From Thelonectria olida (Eukaryota > Ascomycota > Sordariomycetes > Hypocreales > Nectriaceae): a stretch of 64,000 nt of DNA. The position numbers were made by a program, and so were the translations under genes. Under the pieces are notes generated by a model. It worked only from the letters and a program-made list of their open reading frames with translations, was not told where the DNA came from and did no database searches. The stretch covers positions 27,491 to 91,490 of the forward strand of contig JAGPYM010000076.1 of the NCBI GenBank assembly GCA_020736575.1, written 5' to 3'. The number at the start of each line of letters is the position of its first letter. The first letter of the stretch is position 1. Below, one piece after another: positions 55,012-64,000 of this stretch.

Positions 55012-56143
55012 ATGGCAAGCGAGACATACCGGGAGAGAATTGCACGGGAGTTGTTGGGGAAGACTGGAGCGTTTCGCGCCTACTTCAAGTTATACGATGA
55101 TCTGTTTATGATCGGGATTGGAAGCCACATTGTCCACATCGAACACCCGCGGCGTCAGAACCACCGTCCAATTGACCATGACTCCGTTCTTATCACTGCA
55201 CGGATGCTCAAGGATGACAACTTGCTCACGTTGGACGGGGCAAGCAAGTCGCTCCAAACACAACACGGGAGATCAACTTTGCTGCCAACCTCACGCTGTA
55301 GGCAATACTGATGGTTGATTCCGCTGTCAATGGGTACCGGAGCCCTGGCTATACCATTGGGAAGTACCGTCATGCATCATGGCTTCCAGACGAAGCTTTC
55401 ATTGATTTCGTGGCCAGGTGTTTCCCCCAAGTTTCGTCTGGGCGACGAGATCGTGTTGCAACGGTTTTGGACGATAAAAGTTCCCTGAAGGCCTGGAAGT
55501 TGAAAGATAGGCTCGGCATCAACTTTAGGGGGACTAACAACTTGGCCGACCATTTGCTCTTTGATCCGAGAAACCAGATCCTCTACCTCTTTCATCATAC
55601 TGCATACCTCAAAGCCCATCTAGACCTATGGAATGGGGAGTCTGTTTCGAAGGATGTCGGGATTACCACTACGCTGAAAAGGTCGGTGAAGATATTCCGC
55701 ATAGTTGAGAAGCCATAGACTGACAAAATAGAGGAACTCTTTGCCCGAGGTTATTGGCTGAAACTCTGCATTCGTTGCAGTCAATACTGTTCCGCAACGA
55801 CGACGATAGATCGATGAGGGTCTTGGAGCAACTGATCAAGAGAAAAGGCTTTGACTACACATGTTCTGTGCATGAAGGATACAAAATGTTCGAAGATTCA
55901 ATGGAAGATTTCACATACGTTTACTGGGGCGAGAGGTTGGCGGTACTCCATGATTTGGTGTTAAATCGCCCACCACGAACCGGCTTCCAAAGGTGGATTA
56001 GGTGGCAAACGTCTGAGAGCAACTCTTTCATGGTTGCAATGCTCGCACTCATCATCTCGATCTTTATCGGGATTCTCTCTCTTGGGTTGTCGGCATTTCA
56101 GACATGGATAACGTGGCAGGCCTGGAAACACCTTGTCCTGTAA
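55012..56143 (+). pseudogene. Broken C-terminally membrane-anchored protein
   Basis: The parent belongs to a common ascomycete family of unknown function that ends in one or two membrane segments. Pieces in order: MASETYRERIARELLGKTGAFRAYFKLYDDLFMIG (55012 on); then, in another frame, INFAANLTL-stop-AILMVDSAVNGYRSPGYTIGKYRHASWLPDEAFIDF. After a TAG comes PRLLAETLHSLQSILF in a third frame. The end is FTYVYWGERLAVLHDLVLN, then a membrane segment FMVAMLALIISIFIGILSLGLS, to the stop at 56143. At least two frameshifts (near 55260 and 55740) and two TAG codons (near 55299 and 55716) disable it. Both TAGs could derive from CAG. No repeat copy was seen, so ordinary decay is as likely as RIP. Confidence 0.65.
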
Positions 56144-56199
56144 GGGTCTACACGATGGAACAAGGGAACGACCAGAGAAGACTCGACTTAGCTACTTAC

Positions 56200-56552
56200 A
56201 AATGCCTGAATTTCTCGACCTCCTTCTCGTAAAGATCTGGGATCGCCCAATCACGAAGAGAACGACTGGCTCTGGCGATGTGCGAAGACGTGTGCTCGAG
56301 TGAGGTTGGCGTCCATCTGACTTGCGCGCATATGACCGAAGAGGCCTCCATACCCTGCAAGCTATGGTGAAAACTATTGGCAACCAACACAACCTGCGGC
56401 TCGTGGTGGCTTAGACGCCTAGTCGCAGCGAGGCTTCTGCTCATGCATTCATCCTTCTTGTCCAGTGCTTCTCCTCGGAGGTCTGTCAGCGGCAGGCAGT
56501 GACGACAATTTTGATAGGTCAGCTGTTCACCAATTACTCTGAGTAAGTCTGC
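56200..56552 (-). CDS. Unrecognised internal exon
   Basis: On the minus strand a frame runs from an acceptor-like CAG (56553-56555) to a GTAAGT donor (56194-56199) with no stop. It encodes about 117 residues (ADLLRVIGEQLTYQNCRHCLPLTDLRGEALDKK... and VVLVANSFHHSLQGMEASSVICAQVRWTPTS...WAIPDLYEKEVEKF in separate stretches). Composition and length look protein-coding, and both splice signals fit, but I do not recognise the family and cannot find the flanking exons. It may be a relic of a multi-exon gene. Confidence 0.4.
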
Positions 56553-56559
56553 CTGAATG

Positions 56560-58857
56560 TCTAAAAAGTATTAGCGTCGCCGCCTCGATTCGGAACCTTG
56601 GTAGCCCTGGTCTGTACAATTCGGTAATTGGACGACATGATATGCGCCGACTCTGAGCATTAACGCCCCTAATCCCGAAGTAGCAAATCGCATACTGTTT
56701 TAGACTTGAGTTGCGGTAGTCTATATATCCCAGCCGCTTTGACATCAACTTCAGCTAAAGTGGGAAGCAGTGCGAGGTCTTGAATGCATTTACGACGGAG
56801 AGCCGAGTACCTGCCGAGGCGAGGCGCTTTCTATATGGCAGTGAGATCGTCCAGACCAGCAGATTCTTTCGTCTTTTCGTTCCTCAAGGTAATGGGCTGG
56901 TAGACCGCCAGTCCTCCGGCTGTTGAAGGGTCACATGCGACATTCCCATTTCAGCACTTGTGAAATAATGGCGCAGACCCTACCAATATGCATTCCACGT
57001 GGCCTTTGCCGCTGAGACGTAGAGCTATGTCGTATCGGTGAAGTGCCGTGAAGGGGTGATTGAAGGACTTCAAGTCTCAGACAATGATCGGAACATGGAC
57101 TCAAAACCCTGCTCGCGGCGTTTACTCCTATTTCTTTCCAGCCCTGGGCCATTTGAACACCAGGAGACTTGCCTTGTCTCCTGTGAGCACGCGCTGGGAG
57201 CATCCGGCGAGAACTGTCCCAATCATCCCGACCACCGCCTCCTCATAGTCACGGACCACATCAAGACTGTCGAAATCAGCTTTGCGGGAAGCTAAATCGC
57301 CGTATCACTATCGCTCTAGACTAAGGCTTAGATGGAGAGGCGTAACTCGACGAACAAGCACCGCTTAGCCTTCGCTCAATACCCACAAGTAGACTTCACC
57401 TTTCCTGGGCAAGCTCATGCGTGCGGCTGATCAGGTGGGTGCTACCAAAACTATTGAGCGGCCGCACAGGTTCAAGATTACTGGCTCCATGTCCTGTATA
57501 CGCGAACTTCGGCAAACTCCGGGGCGATATAAGATGGTATTCTGATGCAAAAATGCATCTTTCTGAGATAAAAGTATCACGGTTGAGGTCATCCTGACAC
57601 TGTATCCTCCTTGGACGCTTTGACTGCATGGCAGGGAGGACGGGGCAGCTAGTATTGTATGCGTAAAATACGGATTTGCTATCAGTAACTCTTGGTATTA
57701 ATACAACCTGTCCCAACTCTAACACTTCACAGACAATTCTGCGGAGGGTTAGGAGGACCTTCGCCGACAGGGCCATCTAACCACAGTCCTTTCCCATATT
57801 TTTCTTCTCACATTGTTCTTTGAGGGTATTGGGGGCCAGGAAGATTATTGTCTTGATAGCTGGGTACGGGACTGCCATCTTCTAGATCAAGAGAGAAGTA
57901 TTTACAATCGTGCATCAGTGATATCTATTCCAGGGCATTCGCATCTTTCTAGTGTGAACCACTGAGAGCCCCCAGAGTGTTATGGTTTCGCTAATCAGTA
58001 GATATTTGCAGCCGCCTGCCAGGTAGTGTCCACTTATCCGTTAATTTGTCCAGGCCGATCGGCGAGAAATGCCAACTTCGGGACCCATCCGTGTCGATAG
58101 GCAGAGATGTGAAATCCCCGTTCCAAAGCCCTCAAGTTTATTCACAGTTCGATTACGGTTGTTTTACATTTTATTCACATCATAAAGCGCGTGTACTGAG
58201 TGTACAATCAATATTTCCCACATAGAACAATTCTACCTGGTTTGTGTCTATAACAAATGTAGCTCTCGAAAGTAATTATTATCCCGTCCTGTAACCCAGA
58301 AACTCCTCATACTTTGATTGCCTTGAATCGTGGGTCTATACTATATGCAGTAGCCATGAGTCTAAGCCGTCAATAATAACCTGGTTTTCCTTCAGACGTG
58401 CGGGACACAGAAAAGGTTGCTAGAACTGCCCAGATTTGACATGCGTCAAGGGAAGGTAGGAGTTGAGCCCGCCTTCTTTAAAGTTTCTTCTGTAGAGCAG
58501 GGAACATACTGACTTTCCAGAGGTGGGCGGCACATATATTTCGCTGTGGTGTTGTGAAACATGGCTGCTCCGAGCATGCGGACTAGCATCGGTTCATACA
58601 TCCCTTGCCTTGAGTCTCCGGGATTCCGGACAGCAGCATGGTTGATCGAAGTCATGGTATTTCTTAACATACTTCGTCAGATTTGTCACATTGCTGTAAG
58701 TGCTTGTACAATCAGGGAGCAGACATCGAGACCGTTTGGGAAGGGCCACCTATTCTATCTTCAGCGCATCGGGGGACTTGAGACGCTTTTTCAGATAGTC
58801 CACTAGTATATTACCAAGCTCCGTATGAGTGCCCTAGCTAGCCAGATGCTTGTCAAT
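56560..58857. other. Gene-poor stretch with possible debris
   Basis: Several ORFs of 60-126 codons are present on both strands (longest at 57396-57776, minus). None shows a motif or a linked exon. Composition is normal, so this is not a RIP desert. Confidence 0.35.
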
Positions 58858-59160
58858 TCATAAGGCGGCTCTGCTATTAGCAGCATAAACCCGCTGATAA
58901 GGATCTGCTATGTCGGGGTCTTGCAGATAAGCGACGGATTGACCTCTCTCGCGCAGTATGTCAGCTGCCTGAAAATCTTCGTCTCGCCGCTTGACAAACC
59001 AGATGCCTAAAGCTTCCGTCGACCGTGCCGACTGCCTGGCCAACGTGTACATGATCATTCACAATCTCTCGCAGAACTGTTCGACAATGCGGTTATACTT
59101 TCGTACGGTCTCAGGCCTGTACAGCCCTATATTGCCAGTGGCGAAAATCCAGTTCTTCCG
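58858..59160 (-). pseudogene. Unrecognised coding fragment with one stop
   Basis: A single minus-strand frame reads IFATGNIGLYRPETVRKYNR...FCERL, a TGA, then MIMYTLARQSARSTEALGIWF...RRDEDFQAADILRERGQSVAYLQDP..., with a second stop after SRAAL. Text on both sides of the TGA reads like one protein. The family is unknown to me. It abuts the right-hand AT-rich block, so truncation by repeats or RIP leakage is possible. Confidence 0.4.
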
Positions 59161-60124
59161 GCTTTTATTTAACTCTAAAATCTAGGGTAATACCTAATTA
59201 ATTCCCTTTTCTAACGATTTATTATAATTCTATATTAAAATAAATATCTAACTTTATTATTTTTATAATTATCTTTTATTTTTAACTATTTAATTAATAA
59301 TTCCTTTTTAATATAATTTTTTTTTAAGTATTACTAATAATATTAATAATATTTTTAGCTTAATTACTAATATATAAATATTTTAAATAATAGGCTTATT
59401 TTAAACCTAATAACTTATTAATTTTTAATTTTATTACTTTTTAATTAATATTACCTTTTATTATTATTATATATTATATATATATTACTAATTATATATA
59501 TATATTTTAAATACTTAATTAATAAATATTAATATTAAGTTTAGTTTATATAATATATATATAATAAATTAATATATTTAAATTATATATTTTTAATATA
59601 TTTTAATAACTAGTTTAATACATTTATAAATTTAATAAAATATAATAAAAAGTATAATTATATAATATGTAAAGTTAATATAAATACTATTAAAATAAAA
59701 TAAAATTTCCATAAAATAAGAATTTATAATTAAGCTTTTTTAATTTATAATAATAATTAGAATATTATAAGTATTATTAAAAAAGACTTTAGGAAATTAA
59801 AAACAAAAAAATATATATAATAAGTATATTAGAAATATAAGCAAGTTAGAAAAATATTTAAACTTTTAATATAAAATATAAAATAAAAATATAATAAAGT
59901 ATTTAATAAATTAAAATTAATTATTATACTCTTTTTTAAATATTTTAATAACTATTAAATATATTTTTATATTATAATTAATTTTACTATATATTTTATA
60001 ATGCTTTTTATTAGGTATACTAACTCTTTTAAACTATTAGTATTTAATATTTTAACTATTATATATATTTTAATACTCTTTTAATTTATAATATTTCTCC
60101 CTTTATTTAAAGTTATTTTTTTAT

Positions 60125-60530
60125 TATTATACAAGTATTATTATTATTAAAAAGGCTAATAATTTAAGTATATAATAAAGGTTAATATAAGCTAAACCCT
60201 AGCTTTATATCTATTATAATAAGCTTTTTAATAGGGCTTATAATTAGTTTTAAAATAAAAGTTTCTAATAAATAAACCTTATATAAGAAACTGTATTTTA
60301 AGCTTTTAATATAAAAGTATTTATTTCTTTTCTATTTAACTCTAGCTTATATAACTTAACTAATAATATAATATATAATAGTTAAAATACTTAACTTTTT
60401 ATTAATAAAATATAATATAATCTAATTAAATAATAGAAACTATATAACTACTTACTATATATTAAAATATATAAATTTCCTTAAATATATTAAACTAATA
60501 AAAGACTTTAATAAGTATTTAAAAAGTTAT
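60125..60530 (-). repeat. Repeat family A copy with empty transposon site
   Basis: Equivalent of 15268-15452 plus 17313-17550 without the pogo element. The target TA corresponds to 60310-60311, within AGCTTTTAATATAAAAGTAT. Confidence 0.8.
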
Positions 60531-60539
60531 TATTTATAA

Positions 60540-60960
60540 TATTTTATATTTTTCTATAGCTAGCCCTATTTTATATTATTTATAAGGGGAAAACTTTAAG
60601 CCTTTGAGTATATATAAAATTAAATACCCCTATAAGCAATTAGCTATAATATATAGCTATATAATTAACTAACTAATAGCTAATATAATATACCTTAGCC
60701 TCTAAAACCAGCCTTTAGCTCTTATAATAATAGGAAATCTACTAATTATACCTAATTATTTGCATATTAATATAATATAGGCCAATTAGAAAGCCCTTTT
60801 ATAAGTGGCCTAGGAGTGTTATAAAATTCGCTTACACTTAACTAGCTACTAGCTGCTAGAATTAAACTAATTATAGTTTTTTTCATTTCTAATTTAGGTT
60901 TCTAATTTAAAAGGTTTAGCTTAATTGCAACTAGAGATGTGCTACTATGCTTTAAGCTGT
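60540..60960 (+). repeat. Repeat family B copy
   Basis: Aligns with 27411-27806, somewhat less degraded (keeps GGCCAATTAGAAAGCCC and GTGGCCTAGGAGTG). It follows directly after the family A copy. Confidence 0.65.
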
Positions 60961-61589
60961 AATTAACTTCTATTATATATTTAAATAATTAGCTTTTTTA
61001 ATAATAATAGTAAATCTAATTAAAAGCTTATATAAAGCAGTTAAAAAAAATATTAAAAGAACTATTTTTAAAATAGCCCCTTTTTTACTAGCTAGCTTTT
61101 ACCTAGCTCTTTTATTTAATTAAAAGAATTTATTTTTTATTTAATATTAGCTATTTAAAAGGTTTTAGCTAATTATAATAAGAAATAGTTTAAAAGCTTT
61201 TAAATATTCTTATATTTATTATAATAGTAAGCTTTATAAAAAAATAAAAGCTAGTTTAAATATAAGAAATTATAAGTTTTATATATTTAAAAGCTTATAT
61301 ATTTATATATTTAATAACTATTAAAATTATTAAAAGTAATATTTTGTATTAATTAAATATTTAAAATTAACTTATAACTATTATAAAAACTTAACTTTAA
61401 TAAATAATAAAAATACTTTTAAAACTAGTTATAAAAAGTAAATTAATTATTATAATTAATTAGTTTATACTTTTTAAATGCATTTTTTATTAAAACTAGT
61501 ATAAATTTTAAATTTTAAATTAACTTTTATATTATTTTAAATAGTAAGTAATATTTTAAAAACTAATTACTATTTTTATATTATAAAAG

Positions 61590-61830
61590 TTATAACTATT
61601 AATATATTATTAGTTAAATTATATAAACTAGAGTTAAATAAAAAGGTATCTCTATATTAAAAGTATAAAATAAAATTCTTTAAATAAGGCTTATTTAATA
61701 GGAACTATTATTTTAAAACTAATTATATACCCTATTAAAAAGCTTATTATAATAGATATAAGGCTAGGGTTTAGCTTATATTAACTTTTATTTTATATTT
61801 AAATTATTAGGTTTTGAATAATAATAATAA
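61590..61830 (+). repeat. Repeat family A, partial copy
   Basis: Matches the second half of 32490-32945, through TAAATAAGGCTTATTTAATA and AAGGCTAGGGTTTAGCTTAT. Confidence 0.6.
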
Positions 61831-62779
61831 TAGCTATTAATATCAAATTAGCTAGAAAGAAAGCTTTGAAAACTCTAGCTAAAGCTATTAATAATAAAAA
61901 AAGAAAATATATTATATTAATATAATAATATAATTAGTCTTCTAATTTATAAATTAAAGGAAGATTATTTTAAGTTTATATTAATAGAAAAATTAACATA
62001 TTAATAGTTTTAAATAATAAATAAAAGTATATAAAAAGTATTAAATATAATTAGATTATATTATTAAAAGCTAAGGAGCTATATTAAATTAAAAGTATAT
62101 AATAAATATATTTATATATTTAATAGTTTACTTAAAATACTAGCTATTTAGAAGCGTATTATTTTAAAACTATTATTATTTTAAAATCGCTTTACTTCCT
62201 TTTTTATTTTAATTTTACACTTTATTAATTATAATATAATAAAAGTGTTTTTACCCTTTTTTAAGTTTTATTATATATTACTACCTAAGTGCTATTATAA
62301 GTTATAATAAATAGCTCTAATAATTTTAATAAGTAAATAAGTTTATTTAACTTAATTAATTTAATAGTTCTAATACTTTTAATTATATATATGTTTTAAT
62401 AGGCTTAATAAGCTTAATAGCTTTAAAAGGTATAATAAAGCTATTAGAATTAATATATTTAATAGATTTAATAGGCCTAGTAATTTAAATAAAATAGTAG
62501 TTAAAGCTATTTAATTAATTTAATAGTTTTAATTAATTTAATAGCTTTAATTAATATAATAGTTTAATTAAGTAAGTAAATTTAGTAAATTTAATAGATT
62601 TAATAAAACTATTATAATTAATATAACTAATTATATTATTAAAAGTTACTTACTTTTATAATATATATAGCTATTAGGCCAATTTCTAATACTATTACTT
62701 ATAATAATAATATATTTAAATTTTACTTTATAATATATTATAATAGAAAAATTAAATAGTAAAGTTATAATAAAAAAAG

Positions 62780-63130
62780 ATTTTATAATTAGTAATTTTT
62801 ATTATTATATAAGCTTTTTAATATATTTTACTATTTAATTATTTTATTTTATTTTTATAAATTTAAATATATAAAAATCTATTTTAATCTTTTTTAAACT
62901 TTTTTTTTATATTTAATCTTTTTAATTTCTTACTTTATTAACTCTTATATTTATTTAACTTATTTTATATTTTTTATACTTTTTTATAGCCTTTTAAATA
63001 AGTTTTTAAATTTATATTATTACTTTTATATATAATAGCTTTTAAAGCTATAACTTTTAAATATATAATTAAATTATTTTAATAAATTACTTAGTATTAT
63101 TATTAAAATAGTTTTTTCTTTTTTTTTTAA
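62780..63130 (+). repeat. Repeat family C copy
   Basis: Aligns with 25780-26140, beginning ATAATTAGTAATTTTTATTA. Confidence 0.6.
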
Positions 63131-63254
63131 AAAGTTATATAAAGTTTTTAACTTTTTATTTAAGAAAGTTATAATAGTATTAATATATATTAAGTCTTTT
63201 TATTAGAATCTTATAATTTAAAATAATTAAAATAATTTTTTAATAAATATTTAA

Positions 63255-63620
63255 TATAGTAGTAGTAGCGGGTTATTAGTAGAGAATGTAGCGATAGGAA
63301 CGGAGGATTTTTATTAGAAGTTAATAAGAATTAGGTAGTCTAAGCTTCTTACTAAATTGAGCTATATGGACTTAAAAGGGAAGGCTAGAAACCTCTAAAA
63401 ATAGATATTATGCCTTCTTTATAGTTTTTATTAAGTTTTTACCTAAGTTTTTATAATTTATTTTAATAATTCTAACTTATTCCTTTTTAATCAGTTAATT
63501 TACCTATTTTCTATTTTATTTCTTATTTATAATTACAACTAATTGCAAATAAAAGTTAATTTTCCTCTAGACCTCTATTACTCTATCTTTTATATATTTA
63601 CCTTCTGCAGTCACTTCTAT
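63255..63620 (+). mobile_element. Possible RIP-degraded LTR
   Basis: A less AT-extreme segment ends in TTCTGCAGTCACTTCTATTAG followed by GGGTTATAATAT. The word order resembles an LTR end followed by a degraded half-tRNA primer site (TGGTTATCAGAGC type). The start near 63255 (TAGTAGTAGCGGG) is a guess, and the matching 3' LTR would be outside the window. Confidence 0.25.
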
Positions 63621-64000
63621 TAGGGGTTATAATATATTATTACTCCTACTATTAAATTAGAGATTACGCTAGGGATTAATAAGCTATTAAGCTATTAAGT
63701 TAGCTTAATAGTAATACTTTTAAGCTATTAAAAACAAACTAATTATAGAAAGATAGAAGAGAGAAGGAGTAAAGAATTAGAAAATAGGAATTTAACTGGG
63801 CATTTAATTAACCTTAAACTTTCCCACCTTTTACCTAATGCCTTTACTATTATATAGTAATTTCTAGTTAAACTATTTAATTAGAAGAAAAAGAAAAGCA
63901 AGCTATTATTAGATAAGTAAGTTTTATTTTATATTACTAATATTTTAAAATTTTATATTATAAACCCTATAAAATAGATATTCTATTTATAATAGTATTA

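Larger units (their letters stand above)
59180..64000. repeat. 4.8-kb RIP desert at the right end
   Basis: Almost entirely A/T with few CpA or TpG. It contains copies of families A (60125-60530, minus; 61590-61830, plus), B (60540-60960) and C (62780-63130), and an unassigned TTAATAG-rich tract at about 62320-62600. No gene. GC rises slightly after 63240. Confidence 0.85.

Overview
The window looks like nuclear DNA of a filamentous ascomycete (Pezizomycotina; a plant-biomass-degrading Sordariomycete-type fungus is my inference). The evidence is genes with short introns (about 45-67 bp, GTRNGY donors, CTRAC-like branch points), secreted fungal carbohydrate-active enzymes, Zn2Cys6, F-box, HET, HeLo, CFEM and DUF7730-type proteins, and gene-sized GC-balanced blocks alternating with extremely AT-rich blocks that have lost most CpA/TpG, the footprint of repeat-induced point mutation (RIP). 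All gene models, introns and family names were made by eye; no alignment or database search was run.

Left part (1-7.5 kb): decayed material. It holds a Baeyer-Villiger monooxygenase remnant, a small Zn2Cys6 protein with a 7-residue repeat, a degenerate tandem repeat, a C2H2-like remnant and two broken LINE retrotransposon fragments in opposite orientation.

7.5-20.4 kb: a xylan-degradation neighbourhood. It has a GH11 endo-xylanase (-), a type-D-like feruloyl esterase of CE1 (-), a broken GH62 arabinofuranosidase (+) and a GH10 endo-xylanase (+). Together they would cut the xylan backbone, remove arabinose and release ferulate. Between GH62 and GH10 sits an apparently intact pogo/Fot1-type DNA transposon with perfect 49-bp inverted repeats, inserted at TA inside an already RIP-degraded repeat. 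The empty equivalent of that site is still visible near 60.31 kb.

20.4-34.8 kb: AT-rich RIP blocks with at least three recurring degraded repeat families (A, B, C) separate an F-box protein, a Zn2Cys6 pseudogene, a DUF7730-type protein, a Thr-rich protein truncated against a repeat, and a CFEM gene with one nonsense codon.

35-56.5 kb: an island of genes typical of fungal non-self recognition and signalling. It contains an ankyrin protein, a HET-domain protein, two divergently transcribed protein kinases with unusual catalytic motifs, a TPR (kinesin-light-chain-like) array partly destroyed by RIP, a HeLo-domain protein, a 52-residue single-pass membrane ORF, a multipass membrane protein and a broken membrane-anchored protein. 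56.2-59.2 kb contains only unrecognised coding-like fragments. 59.2-64.0 kb is a RIP desert, possibly ending in a degraded LTR retrotransposon.
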